A stretch of 29,103 bases of DNA from Planctomycetota bacterium (GTDB lineage: Bacteria; Planctomycetota; UBA1135; GCA-002686595): assembly GCA_029259675.1 (NCBI GenBank), contig JAJDES010000593.1, positions 1 through 29,103 of the forward strand, written 5' to 3'. Shown piece by piece: positions 14,766 to 24,007 of this stretch. Position numbers and translations under genes: made by a program. The notes beneath the pieces were generated by a model. It searched no databases. It was not told the origin of the DNA and saw nothing but the letters and a program-made list of their open reading frames with translations. Each line of letters starts with the position of its first letter. Position 1 is the stretch's first letter.

Positions 14766-15650
14766 TCAACCCTCTGGTTCTGATCGCTTTAAGCGCGTCT
14801 CATTCCAGCTAGCGTACAAGTCCCTGCGCGCGTCGCGCTGAACGGGCACTCGGCGGCGTATTTTTTTGACGACTTCCAAATCGATCTCGGCGCTCACAAC
14901 CAATTGACCCTGGCGCCCTTCGGCCAGCACGTTGCCGTGCGGGTCCGCAATGATGGAGCATCCACTGAAGGTCAGGTCGAGGGGCTTGCGACCGACTTGA
15001 TCCTTACCGGAACGATTGGCTGCAATCACAAAGCACTGCCCCTCAACCGCCCTTCCCAAGACCAACGTGCGCCAGTGGGAAATTCGCGTGTCCGGCCACT
15101 GCGCGGGCACGACCAGGAGCTCCGCCCCGTCCTGGGCCGGCTCGCTCATCAACTCGGGGAAGCGCAGGTCGTAGCAGATGGACCCGGAAATTCGACCGAA
15201 GGGCGATGCAATCGTTTTTGGAGGCATCATTCCTGCGCTGAAACTCAAGTCTTCCGCAGTGGGGCTGAATAAGTGCACCTTGTCGTACCCCATGACTTCC
15301 CGCCCGCCGGAAAAGATCTGCAGGCGATTGGTTGGCAAACCCGCAGCGCTGCGCCCCAGGGCCGAACCGGCCACCCACACATCCAATTCAGCCGCGCGCT
15401 GCGCCAAGGCTTCAACGGCGGATTCGCTGGCCGCAAGCAGCGTTCCCCAAGGATCAAATTCCTGCCCCCCGGGCGAGCTGCCGCCCGAATCGTCGCGCCC
15501 TTTGCCCGCAAAAGATGTCGGCCACATTTCGGGCAAGACCACCAATTGAGCGCCTTCATTCGCCGCCAGCTCAAGCCCCTCAAGGGCCTGCTGAAGGTTG
15601 CCCGGCACATCGCCTCGGCGAATATCGATCTGAATACATGCGGCGCGCAT
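14766..15650 (-). CDS. carbon-nitrogen hydrolase (nitrilase superfamily, omega-amidase-like)
   Basis: Cytoplasmic amidase of the nitrilase fold. The catalytic triad is visible: Glu41 in VVLPEMW, Lys124 in YDKVHLF and Cys159 in GSICYDLRFPEL. The conserved PAQWPDTRISHWRTL and FVIAANRSG blocks follow. The closest familiar pattern is the Nit2/YafV group, which removes ammonia from alpha-keto acid monoamides such as 2-oxoglutaramate, but the substrate cannot be fixed from motifs. The ATG at 15650 is preferred because AAGGA lies at proper distance, giving 294 residues. A second ATG six bases upstream almost touches that ribosome site, and the frame stays open to 15773 without resemblance to the family. 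It is transcribed alone, divergently from the membrane protein gene. Confidence 0.92.
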   Translation of the reverse strand: MRAACIQIDIRRGDVPGNLQQALEGLELAANEGAQLVVLPEMWPTSFAGKGRDDSGGSSPGGQEFDPWGTLLAASESAVEALAQRAAELDVWVAGSALGRSAAGLPTNRLQIFSGGREVMGYDKVHLFSPTAEDLSFSAGMMPPKTIASPFGRISGSICYDLRFPELMSEPAQDGAELLVVPAQWPDTRISHWRTLVLGRAVEGQCFVIAANRSGKDQVGRKPLDLTFSGCSIIADPHGNVLAEGRQGQLVVSAEIDLEVVKKIRRRVPVQRDARRDLYASWNETRLKRSEPEG

Positions 15651-15752
15651 TCTCATTCCTTGTGGTCCTAGGCTTGCGACCAATGCCGCGCCGACGTGGG
15701 GCGCGAATGCAACGGTCGATCGAAGTGGCTTCCGCAACGTACGATACCCGCC

Positions 15753-17144
15753 GTGCGCCGACCGCCCCCCCAATCGATTCCTCTACTGTTGGCCCTGGCC
15801 CCGGCTTCAGCCCTGGCCTATGGCTCCCTCGGGAATGATTTCCAAGCCAGGGCGGGTCACGCGTCCTTGGACGCAGGTATTCCCGCAGCTCTATTCGGCT
15901 TGGCCGTCGTCGCCGCTGCCGGCCGACTGCTGCTGTCCTTTTTGCCGGCGGGCGCCCCGGGCAGCCACCAATTCGCGCGCCTGCCCTTTACCTGGGCCGC
16001 ATCCCACTTGCTGGGCAGCCTGGCGCTTGGCCTGCAGAACCAATGCTGGTCCGCGCGCGGACTCGCGGCGGCATGGCCCTGGCTGATTCTCGCCATCGGC
16101 AGGCAAATGAGTCTGCCCGCGCCCATGGTGCCGCGGCACGACCCAGCTTCACAACGCGTCGGAGCTCGCATCCAGCTCTGCCTTTGGAGCCTGGTTTTGC
16201 TCGCTGCCATCGCACCGGGACTATTGCTGCTGCTGGGTTCCGATGCGCCATCCACGCCTGTGCGCACAACCTTCGCGCAGCTCGTCAGCACTCCCTTCGG
16301 CTCTACGGAGCCGCTGGCCGGGATCGCCCATTGGCTGGCCCTGTGCATCTTCTGCTTGCAGGGTTTGGAGCTGGCGCGCCGAGCGGTTCCCTGGCGCTTG
16401 CTACTAGTTGCCGGACTGGCCGGAATTCCGACCGCAGCAATGGCCGCTTCCAGCTCAGCGAGCGAACTCTCCGGCGCCCTCTATGCGCTGGCCGCCACCA
16501 GCTGTGCCGTCGGCTGGTTGAGGCGGGCCGACCGCCGCCTGCGCGCCATCGCGTGCCTAAGCTTATCAGCGCTGCTACCAACATCATTTGTTGCTGCCCT
16601 GATCGCCCTGCTTTTCCTTGTTCTTTTGACCCCCAAACCTTCTCAACGCAGCACCGCAATCGTAGCGGCCACCTGCGCCATCGCCGTTGCGATTCCAAAC
16701 TCACTCACCCATCGAATGGAGTTCGGAACGCTCGCGAGTTGGGACGGACTGCGATCACAATTTCAATCGCTCCAAAGCACGTGGCTCTGGTTGGATTTCG
16801 CGTGGCTGACGCCCCTGGTGTGGCTCGCATCTCTTTGGTGCCTACTGTTTCAAATCGGTCGCAACCGTGAGCCCGATCAAGATCACCCGCGCATCGACGC
16901 CCCGGGACGCGAATTGAGCTTTGCTTTGGTTGTCTTGCTGTTGTGTGCAGTCGGACTCGCGAATCCCATCTCCGACGTTGCTCACGGAATTGAGTCCGGC
17001 GCTACCGTTATGCGCGCAGCTCGCAATTTGCCCTGGCTGGGGGTCGGGATGCTTTTACTCGGTTTGAGTTGGTTGCCGGCCGAACGCTTGGCCCTTCGCA
17101 TGCAGGCGCAGGCGAAATCCCCAGTGCCCAAAAGTACGCTTTAA
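15753..17144 (+). CDS. polytopic membrane protein of unknown function
   Basis: About 463 residues with roughly ten hydrophobic membrane segments, including IPAALFGLAVVAAAGRLLL, LWSLVLLAAIAPGLLLLL, FVAALIALLFLVLLT and ALVVLLLCAVGLA. Loops are short and often basic (LRRADRRLR). No transporter signature, catalytic motif or family pattern was recognised, and general resemblance to O-antigen-ligase or glycosyltransferase-like membrane proteins is too weak to assign. The start is uncertain. GTG 15753 gives a signal-anchor-like N-terminus (RRPPPQSIPLLLALAPASA) and leaves about 100 bases for divergent promoters; GTG 15696 in the same frame is also open. The next gene starts about 50 bases downstream on the same strand. 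Confidence 0.75.
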   Translation: MRRPPPQSIPLLLALAPASALAYGSLGNDFQARAGHASLDAGIPAALFGLAVVAAAGRLLLSFLPAGAPGSHQFARLPFTWAASHLLGSLALGLQNQCWSARGLAAAWPWLILAIGRQMSLPAPMVPRHDPASQRVGARIQLCLWSLVLLAAIAPGLLLLLGSDAPSTPVRTTFAQLVSTPFGSTEPLAGIAHWLALCIFCLQGLELARRAVPWRLLLVAGLAGIPTAAMAASSSASELSGALYALAATSCAVGWLRRADRRLRAIACLSLSALLPTSFVAALIALLFLVLLTPKPSQRSTAIVAATCAIAVAIPNSLTHRMEFGTLASWDGLRSQFQSLQSTWLWLDFAWLTPLVWLASLWCLLFQIGRNREPDQDHPRIDAPGRELSFALVVLLLCAVGLANPISDVAHGIESGATVMRAARNLPWLGVGMLLLGLSWLPAERLALRMQAQAKSPVPKSTL

Positions 17145-17197
17145 GGCCGAATTCGAACACCTAAGCCCGCGAAGGCCCTAGTTTGGTGCTCAACCCC

Positions 17198-18127
17198 ATG
17201 CGCTACCGTTTCCTAATTCCACTGCTGATTTGGCTGACCTCTCTCGCATCCTGCGTTTCGATGGGAACGCAAGAGCATCCGCAAACTGAGCTGCGAACCA
17301 AGCTCGTCTTGCTCGGAACCGGAACGCCCAATGCTGAACCCGATCGCTCCGGTCCGTGCCTAGCCGTGATCGTCGACGACACGGCTTACCTGGTGGACGC
17401 AGGTCCGGGCGTCGTCCGTCGCGCCGGAATGGCTGCATCGGAACTGGGATTGGAAGCACTCAAACCCAGTCGCCTGGGTCACGTTTTTCTCACGCACTTG
17501 CACAGCGATCACACGGTCGGCCTGCCGGACTTGATCTTCACGTGCTGGACCTTGGAACGCGAAAAACAGCTTCAATTATTCGGACCAAAGGGCAGCGCGC
17601 ACATGGTCACTTCCATCCAAAGCGCCTGGCGGGAGGACGTTGCCATTCGCAAGGACGGACTCGAACCTGCAAACTTGAACGGGCACAAAGTGAATGTGCA
17701 CGAATTGCAGGCGGGAGTCGTTTTCCAAGATGAGCGCGTCAAAGTAACGGCCATTGCCGTGCCCCATGGGAAATGGGAACACGCCTTCGGCTACCGCTTC
17801 GACACACCGGATCGGTCCATTGTGATCTCCGGCGATTGCACGCCCAATCAGGCGCTTCTGGAAGCCGCACGCGGCTGCGACATTTTAGTGCACGAGGTTT
17901 ACTCCGCACGCGCCTTCGCCGACCGCGAACCCGTTTGGCAGAAGTACCATGCGACGGCCCACACCTCCAGTGTCGAACTGGCGGCCATCGCCGCAGAAGC
18001 TCGCCCCGGTCTCCTGGTGCTTACCCACCAACTCTACTGGGGCGCCACAGAGCGTGAACTGTTGGCCGAAATCAAAGCCGCTTACGACGGCCCCATCGCC
18101 AATGGCAGCGACTTATCCATTTTTTGA
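17198..18127 (+). CDS. metallo-beta-lactamase-fold lipoprotein, RNase Z-like
   Basis: A hydrolase of the metallo-beta-lactamase fold closest to the RNase Z/arylsulfatase branch. LVLLGTGTPNAEPDRSGPC begins the core. The metal motif HLHSDHTVGLPD gives His100, His102, Asp104 and His105. ISGDCTPN carries the bridging Asp, and late His residues occur in AHTSSVEL and LVLTHQLYWG. The N-terminus is a lipoprotein signal (MRYRFLIPLLIW, then LASC with Cys19), so the enzyme is probably anchored outside the cytoplasm. tRNA maturation is therefore an unlikely role; an ester, sulfate or phosphodiester substrate is likelier. The frame is open to a TTG at 17183, but ATG 17198 fits the signal peptide. The 309-residue length is normal. 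Confidence 0.88.
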   Translation: MRYRFLIPLLIWLTSLASCVSMGTQEHPQTELRTKLVLLGTGTPNAEPDRSGPCLAVIVDDTAYLVDAGPGVVRRAGMAASELGLEALKPSRLGHVFLTHLHSDHTVGLPDLIFTCWTLEREKQLQLFGPKGSAHMVTSIQSAWREDVAIRKDGLEPANLNGHKVNVHELQAGVVFQDERVKVTAIAVPHGKWEHAFGYRFDTPDRSIVISGDCTPNQALLEAARGCDILVHEVYSARAFADREPVWQKYHATAHTSSVELAAIAAEARPGLLVLTHQLYWGATERELLAEIKAAYDGPIANGSDLSIF

Positions 18128-18195
18128 ATAAGTCCCGCATGACGGCATTTCCAGGCACTTTAGCGGCCTTTTCGAGAACACCCTAGAACCCAGCC

Positions 18196-20148
18196 TTGCA
18201 GCCCTCCGCCCCCATTCAGTGCCCCCATTGTTGCGCCGGAAGCGTGCCCTCGGATGGTGCTGAATGCAGCGCATGCGGGCAACCGTTGCATCGCAGGCGA
18301 GGTGTGATCGAGCTGGACCTTGAAGCTCCACAGATTTCCACTCCCTTGCCGGTGGACAAGGCTCGCCTGCTGCACTGCCTCGATGAATTAGACCGCGGCA
18401 GCGCCTTCCGCCCGGCCTTGGAAGCTCTACTGCTGAGCGAGCCCATTGATGTTGCCGAGCGGTTGATGCAACTCTTGCGCGAAGGTCGCGGCGCATGGTT
18501 GCCGCTGCTCTCGGCTTGCGAAGGTGAGGCCTTACTGTTGGGCAATGCCTTCTCGGGGCTGGGCGTGGCCTTGGCGCGCTTGGGTTTTCGCGTGACACTC
18601 ATCGAGCGTGACAGCGACCGCCTAGCCTTTGCCGTTCACCGCGACCGCGCGCTGGCCCGCGGCGATTTGCGCGCGGTCGCGAGCAGCAGCGAGCGTCTGC
18701 CCTTCCCCGACCGAAGTTTTGATTTGGTCGTGCGCGAGGGCGGCCTTCCCGAAGCGAAATCCGCCAGCGCTGCAGGCCTTGGGGAATGCCGGCGGGTTTG
18801 CGCCGGAGAGCTCGTTTTGATCGCCGACAATCGCTACGGCTACAAAGCGTCGAGCGGCAAGCGCGCCGACTTCCGTGTTCCAAATCCGCTCGAATACTTG
18901 CGCGGCATTTTGCGCGCCGATGCCAGGCGCAGTTTGGCGGGTTACGGCGCCGAGTTGGTCGATCACGAATTCCGAAAAGTCCGTTCTTTGGCTCTATACC
19001 CCCATTCGCGCGACTTTGCTCATGTTGTCAATCTTTCCAATCAAGCCCCGCGGCTGTATTTGGGTCCGAGGGAACGCGAAAACAAACTCAAATTGTTGGG
19101 CTACCGATTGGGCTTCTTTCCGCTGCTCACGCCCAGCTTCGCCCTGATCGCTGCGCGCAAATCGCAGCCTGCGCGAGCGCGCATCGAAAAGCTGCTCGAT
19201 CAACTCCAGGAACGCTGCGGCGAGCAGCGCGGGGAACTCGACGAACTCTGGGCCACGCGCGGCAACAATGCCTTGATCTACACGCGCGCCGGGAAGTCCA
19301 AGCGCACACCGGGCCAAGAGCATGCCCCAAATTCATCCGGAGCCTGGGCTGTGCACATCCCCCTGTGCCCCAAGCAAGACCTTCAAGTCCTGCATCACCC
19401 CACGCAAACAAAATGGATTCGCGCTCACTTTCCACATCTGAAAGTTCCCAAGGCCCTCTTCCATGGAACGATTGACGGAATTGCCATCAGCGCAGAAAGG
19501 CGCCTGCCCGGTTTTTCAGCGGCACAATACAGTGGTCAGCGCGCTGTGATGTCGCAGCTTCTGCCTGCGGTTGCCGGCGATCTAGCCCAGCTCGTAACGC
19601 GACCCGCCCAACCGTTCTCAGAGGATGAGTTTGAAAAACTTGTCGGTACGCGCATCGACCGCGTGGCCCGTCACTGCGGTCTCGATTCGACTCGAACCGC
19701 CCTACGTCGCCTGCGCGAGCGCATGGCCGAAGCGTTGATCGGCGCTCCGATTCCCTTGGTTTACGCCCACAACGACCTGCGCTCGAAGCACATTCAAGTC
19801 GACCCACAGGGACACATCCTGGGCTACATGGACTTCGGCGCGGGCGCGGGCGACGACTTGCCCTACCACGACCTCCTGCACCTGATTGTGCACGAGCGCA
19901 AGCAGCGCGACGGCGGCCTGGCGGGAACAGCCTGGCGACGACTGGCGGGTGCGCCCGCTTCCGGCGGCAAACACCGTCTCGACGACTATGAGCAGAGGGC
20001 CCTCGATTCCTACGTCCAGGCACTGGGTCTGGAGCCCCGAATCGCGCGGGCCCTGGAGGCTCTCTATCCGGTTTTGGTGGGCTCCATGGCCGAAAGCCAT
20101 TGGGATTACAGCCGGCCGCGCTGGTTCCAGCGCAGCTTCGAGGTCTAA
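18196..20148 (+). CDS. zinc ribbon / SAM methyltransferase / APH-like kinase fusion
   Basis: A 650-residue three-part protein. Residues 9-27 form a zinc ribbon (CPHC ... CSAC) like those at the front of many methyltransferases. Residues about 105-215 look like a class I SAM-dependent methyltransferase: LLGNAFSGLGVALARLGFRV, acidic strand end VTLIERDSDR, then SERLPFPDRSFDLVVREG. Motif I is degenerate, lacking the usual GxGxG. From about 365 to the end lies an aminoglycoside-phosphotransferase/choline-kinase fold: the lobe motif ISAERRLPGF, the catalytic loop YAHNDLRSKHIQVD with His525 and Asp527, and the metal-binding GYMDFGAG. His532 replaces the usual magnesium-binding Asn. TTG 18196 is the only start that retains the ribbon. 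The substrate is unknown; a saccharide or lipid-linked glycan is a guess. No membrane segments. Confidence 0.75.
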   Translation: MQPSAPIQCPHCCAGSVPSDGAECSACGQPLHRRRGVIELDLEAPQISTPLPVDKARLLHCLDELDRGSAFRPALEALLLSEPIDVAERLMQLLREGRGAWLPLLSACEGEALLLGNAFSGLGVALARLGFRVTLIERDSDRLAFAVHRDRALARGDLRAVASSSERLPFPDRSFDLVVREGGLPEAKSASAAGLGECRRVCAGELVLIADNRYGYKASSGKRADFRVPNPLEYLRGILRADARRSLAGYGAELVDHEFRKVRSLALYPHSRDFAHVVNLSNQAPRLYLGPRERENKLKLLGYRLGFFPLLTPSFALIAARKSQPARARIEKLLDQLQERCGEQRGELDELWATRGNNALIYTRAGKSKRTPGQEHAPNSSGAWAVHIPLCPKQDLQVLHHPTQTKWIRAHFPHLKVPKALFHGTIDGIAISAERRLPGFSAAQYSGQRAVMSQLLPAVAGDLAQLVTRPAQPFSEDEFEKLVGTRIDRVARHCGLDSTRTALRRLRERMAEALIGAPIPLVYAHNDLRSKHIQVDPQGHILGYMDFGAGAGDDLPYHDLLHLIVHERKQRDGGLAGTAWRRLAGAPASGGKHRLDDYEQRALDSYVQALGLEPRIARALEALYPVLVGSMAESHWDYSRPRWFQRSFEV

Positions 20149-20402
20149 CCGGACTGGGCCCGGCCGCGGCCAATGGCGAATTAGCCGTTGGGCCTTTCCC
20201 AGAGCAAGCCGATGGAAGGGATCCGCACCGGACCGCTGGGAGCGGTCGAACGACCGAATGCCACCCGCTCAGCTCCTTTGCCCGACTCAAAAAAGCCAGC
20301 TTCTGGGCCGTGGAACCTCGTTCCCCATGATGCTCGGCGTAAAGTAGTGGGCCGTTGGGTTGCCGCCTCTACGCCCAATGGATCCCGCCCGCGCCAGCTC
20401 CC
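20149..20402. other. intergenic region before glycogen operon, with hairpin
   Basis: These 254 bases hold no convincing gene. GACCGCT (20231-20237) and AGCGGTC (20241-20247) form a perfect 7-bp stem with a GGG loop, and another short dyad (GGTCGAACGACC) overlaps it. There is no T-run, so this is not a classical terminator. The promoter of the glycogen operon probably lies here, but I see no clear -35/-10 pair. The debranching-enzyme frame is open back to a TTG at 20355. Confidence 0.35.
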
Positions 20403-22550
20403 ATGCACGCCTCCACAATCGACACCACCGATCGCCCCCGTGCCCAACCAGTCCTCGCCGCCCTCGAGCGTCAGGATTGCATGCGGCTGGACCATGCCCT
20501 CTCCCATGAGTGGCTGGAAAGCGACGGTTTGGGAGGCTTTGCAAGTAGCACGGCCCTGCTTTGCCCGACCCGCCGCTATCACGGACTGATCTGCACACCA
20601 CGCCCGGGCAGCGCCGAAAGAACACTGTACCTCTCGCGCTTCGAGGAATACCTGCAACGCGGCAAGCGTGAGTTCCCGCTCTCCATGGGTCGCTACCGGG
20701 GACTGTTTTCACCCCAGGGGCACCAGGGCCTGGAACGCTTCGAGTTGGTGCCTTGGCCGCGTTGGCAATATCGCGTCGGCGAGCTTTGCATCACACGCGA
20801 AATCATCGTCCCGCGCGGAATGCGCGCCGTGCTCGTTCGCTACGCATTTTCCGGACCGAAGGACGACATCACTTTCAATCTGCGCCCGCTGACAGCCTAT
20901 CGCGATGCGCACGAACTTGTCAGCGAGCACGGCAACGTGCAGCTGGATTCAAGCAGCTTCGAATACGGCGTGCGCCTGCAGCCCTATCACGATCAACCGT
21001 CCTTGTTGTTGAGTTGGTCGAGCAACGGCAGTTGGCGCAACGATCCCCTTTGGTACAAGGACCTGGAGTACGGACAGGAATTGGCCCGCGGTTACCCCGG
21101 CCACGAAGATCAATTCTCTCCCGGCCAAGTCAGCTTCTCACTCGAAGGCTGCGATCAACTCGTCATTGCCGCGCGTTTGGACCAGGACATTGCCGACCCG
21201 TTGACAATTTGGGATAGCGAGAGTCGTCGGCGCACGCTTGTGGCCCTGGGCTCAGGAGCCAAGCCCGAAGCTATTTGCGAGGAATCCGTGCCAAGCGCAA
21301 AGGTGACGCCCTTTGGGCCCGCTTGGTCGAAAATGCGCACGGCGCTTGAACTCTCAGCCGAACACTTCCTCTATCGCGACCGACACAACCGACCGGGGGT
21401 CATCGCAGGTTATCCCTGGTTCGGCGAATGGGGCCGCGACACCTACATTGCCTTGCCCGGATTGACCCTGGCGCGCGGTCGCTTGGAACTTTGCGGTGAG
21501 ATCCTAAATGCAGCCTTGCCGTTCCTGCGCGGCGGACTTTTGCCCAACGTCTTTGGTGTAGACCCGGAGGATTCGCACTACGGATCCGCCGATGCCGCCC
21601 TGTGGTTTGTGCGCGCCGTTTGGTCCTATGACTTTGCGGGCGCACCGGAGGGCGAAATTCAGTCGCGCTTCCGCCCCGCGCTGGAAAGCATTGCTCGGGC
21701 CTACCTGGAAGGCACGGACTTGGCCATGCAAGTGGACCAGGGCGGCCTGCTCAGCATGGGCAGCGAGGAACTCAACGCGACCTGGATGGATGCCCAGGTC
21801 AACGGCGTGCCGGTTACTCCGCGCGCGGGCGCGCCGGTGGAAACCAACGCACTTTGGTACGCCCTCTTGGCCTACTTGGAACAACTTGCGGAACGCTCCG
21901 GCGACAAAAAGGGGCGCTCGCATTGGAATGCCCTGAAGCAGAAGGCCCAAGAGAGTTACTGCGAACGCTATTGGATCGAAGAGCGCGGCTACTTGGCGGA
22001 CGTTTGGAGCAGCGAGCTGTGTGACGAGAGCATGCGCCCGAATGCGGTGCTTGCGGCGGCCTTGCCCTTCAGTCCGTTGACTCGCGAAATGCGCACGGAC
22101 ATTGTTCGGCGCGCTGAAGTTGAGTTGCTGACGCCGCGCGGCCTGCGCACTTTGGCGCCCGACGATGCGCGCTACCAGGGACGCTATGCCGGCAACCCCG
22201 AAGAGCGCGACAACGCTTACCACCAAGGCACGGTATGGCCCTGGCCGCTGGGGTTCTTTTGTGAAGCCAAATTGCGCGCGCAGGGAGACAGCGCTGCGGT
22301 GCGCGACGCCATCGCCAAGTCGGTCACCGGCTTTGAAGCTCATCTGCAAAGCGCCGGCATGCTGCAAATCTCCGAAGTGTTCGATGGCGACCCGCCCCAC
22401 GCCGCCGGTGGCTGCATCGCCCAGGCCTGGAGCGTGGCCGAGCTTTTGCGCGCCATGCAAATGGCCGAAGGAGGCCTTCAAGCTGTCAGTGCTCCCGCGG
22501 CCGACTCGGCCAACGCAGCGGGCCCCAAACCGAAGCGAGCCTCCCAATGA
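20403..22550 (+). CDS. glycogen debranching enzyme (amylo-alpha-1,6-glucosidase, GH133 type)
   Basis: Hydrolyses alpha-1,6 branches of glycogen or limit dextrin. The N-terminal beta domain begins with EWLESDGLGGFASST (about 36-50), the family hallmark, followed by TRRYHGLICTP. The C-terminal (alpha/alpha)6 barrel carries GYPWFGEWGRDTYIALPGL (about 336-354), GVDPEDSHYGSADAALWF, TWMDAQVNG with Asp463, and YHQGTVWPWPLGFF near 607. This is the bacterial/archaeal monofunctional type, not the GH13 isoamylase (GlgX) or the bifunctional eukaryotic enzyme. ATG 20403 gives 715 residues; TTG 20355 and ATG 20481 are alternatives. The C-terminus ends in a 25-residue Ala/Pro/Lys tail. The stop overlaps the next gene by ATGA. 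First gene of the glycogen operon. Confidence 0.93.
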   Translation: MHASTIDTTDRPRAQPVLAALERQDCMRLDHALSHEWLESDGLGGFASSTALLCPTRRYHGLICTPRPGSAERTLYLSRFEEYLQRGKREFPLSMGRYRGLFSPQGHQGLERFELVPWPRWQYRVGELCITREIIVPRGMRAVLVRYAFSGPKDDITFNLRPLTAYRDAHELVSEHGNVQLDSSSFEYGVRLQPYHDQPSLLLSWSSNGSWRNDPLWYKDLEYGQELARGYPGHEDQFSPGQVSFSLEGCDQLVIAARLDQDIADPLTIWDSESRRRTLVALGSGAKPEAICEESVPSAKVTPFGPAWSKMRTALELSAEHFLYRDRHNRPGVIAGYPWFGEWGRDTYIALPGLTLARGRLELCGEILNAALPFLRGGLLPNVFGVDPEDSHYGSADAALWFVRAVWSYDFAGAPEGEIQSRFRPALESIARAYLEGTDLAMQVDQGGLLSMGSEELNATWMDAQVNGVPVTPRAGAPVETNALWYALLAYLEQLAERSGDKKGRSHWNALKQKAQESYCERYWIEERGYLADVWSSELCDESMRPNAVLAAALPFSPLTREMRTDIVRRAEVELLTPRGLRTLAPDDARYQGRYAGNPEERDNAYHQGTVWPWPLGFFCEAKLRAQGDSAAVRDAIAKSVTGFEAHLQSAGMLQISEVFDGDPPHAAGGCIAQAWSVAELLRAMQMAEGGLQAVSAPAADSANAAGPKPKRASQ

Positions 22551-24007
22551 AGGTCTTGATGCTTGGCTGGGAATTTCCGCCGCAGATCTCAGGCGGTTTG
22601 GGCACGGCCTGCTACGGCCTCTCGCGCGGCCTGGCCAAGCAAGGTGTCGGCGTGCTCTTCGTCATCCCCCGCGCCCTGGGAAGCGAGCCGAAGGAAGATG
22701 TGGAGGTAATCGGAGCCGACCAAGTGCTCGTACCCGATCCGCCCGCAACGGGAGCCGCTGCAACAAAGTCCAATCCAAGCAACCAACCGGACGCGGCGCG
22801 CGTTCCCGTGCGCCTGCGACACGCCTACACCGGAGCCCATCAACCCACGGCTTCGATGGCGCCGGATCTGCACGTTTTTACTGTAGATAGTCCCCTGCGG
22901 CCCTACATGACCGAGCGCGGTTACGACCAGCGCTTGGCCGAACTCAGCCAGCGCAAAGATCCACCGGGCGTGCGCGCGAGCGATCCGTCCAAGGCCAGCT
23001 CACCCAAGGCCGGTTCCGATTCCGCCGCAAGCTCCTCCACACAGGCATCCTCACCGGCAAAACGACAACGCCAAGAGATTCGCGGCGGTTACGGACCCAA
23101 CCTCGGCGCGGAAGTCGAACGCTATGCCCATGCCGTTGCCGAATTGGCGCGAACGCGAAGCTTTGACGTCATTCACGCCCACGATTGGATGACTTTTTTG
23201 GCCGGTGCTTCGGCCGCGCGTGTGAGCGGTTGCCCGCTGGTATTGCACGTGCATGCCTGCGAATACGACCGCGCGGGCGATCGCGCCGACGAGCGCATCG
23301 TAGCTCTGGAACAGCGCGGCTTGGACGAAGCCGATCGCGTGATTTGTGTCAGCGAGTACACGCGCGGTGTGATTGAACGCAACTACAGAGTCGATCCGGC
23401 AAAGCTGCGTGTCGTGCACAACGCCGTGACACAGCGCGAACAGGAGCGCACCTTGCATTGGAACCGCACCATCGATGACCCGATCGTGCTCTTCCTCGGT
23501 CGCATCACCTATCAAAAAGGTCCGGACTACTTTTTGGAGGCCGCCGCACGCGTGCTCAAGGTCCTGCCGCGCGCGCGTTTTGTGCTTTCCGGCGAAGGCG
23601 ACATGCTGCCCAAAATGATCGAACGCGCCGCCAAGTTGGGCATCGGGGCCAATGTGCATTTCACCGGTTTCTTGAAGGGCGAAGAGGTCGAGCGCATGTA
23701 TGCCATGGCCGATCTCTACGTGATGCCGTCTGTATCCGAGCCCTTCGGCATTTCCTCCTTAGAGGCGATGGCACTCGACATTCCGGTCATTGTCTCACGC
23801 CAAAGCGGCGCGGCGGAAGTCTTGTCCGGCGCACTCAAAGTGGACTTTTGGGACGTCGAGGACCTGGCGGGCAAGATCATCGCACTTCTGACCATGCCCT
23901 CGCTGCGCGCGAGCCTTTTGGAAGAGGGCCGTGGGGAAGTTCGGCGCATGCGCTGGGAAGAGCGCGGACGCAGCCTGCGCGAAATCTATCAGGAGCTCGT
24001 CTCATGA
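22547..24007 (+). CDS. GT4-family glucan (glycogen) synthase-like glycosyltransferase
   Basis: Retaining glycosyltransferase of the GT-B fold that probably extends alpha-1,4-glucan from a nucleotide-glucose. The N-domain opens with MLGWEFPPQISGGLGTA, the synthase-type glycine-rich loop, and has VIHAHDW (His212, Asp213). The C-domain has VLFLGRITYQKGPDY, the nucleotide-binding stretch ARFVLSGEGDM and the EX7E motif EPFGISSLE (Glu398, Glu406). Between them, about residues 137-180, lies a Ser/Pro/Lys/Ala-rich insert with no predicted structure, unusual for the family. Overlaps of ATGA at both ends couple it to the debranching enzyme and the GH57 gene. This trio is a recurrent set in bacteria and archaea. 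Substrate (UDP- or ADP-glucose) and a purely synthetic role are inferred from context. Confidence 0.88.
   Translation: MKVLMLGWEFPPQISGGLGTACYGLSRGLAKQGVGVLFVIPRALGSEPKEDVEVIGADQVLVPDPPATGAAATKSNPSNQPDAARVPVRLRHAYTGAHQPTASMAPDLHVFTVDSPLRPYMTERGYDQRLAELSQRKDPPGVRASDPSKASSPKAGSDSAASSSTQASSPAKRQRQEIRGGYGPNLGAEVERYAHAVAELARTRSFDVIHAHDWMTFLAGASAARVSGCPLVLHVHACEYDRAGDRADERIVALEQRGLDEADRVICVSEYTRGVIERNYRVDPAKLRVVHNAVTQREQERTLHWNRTIDDPIVLFLGRITYQKGPDYFLEAAARVLKVLPRARFVLSGEGDMLPKMIERAAKLGIGANVHFTGFLKGEEVERMYAMADLYVMPSVSEPFGISSLEAMALDIPVIVSRQSGAAEVLSGALKVDFWDVEDLAGKIIALLTMPSLRASLLEEGRGEVRRMRWEERGRSLREIYQELVS

Noticed and set aside
15657..15752. Longer N-terminus of the membrane protein from GTG 15696
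   Set aside because: Would add a hydrophilic stretch ahead of the signal-like helix and leave no room for divergent promoters; not excluded.
21504..22547. 347-codon minus-strand open frame opposite the debranching enzyme
   Set aside because: Antisense of conserved GH133 motifs; no recognisable protein features.
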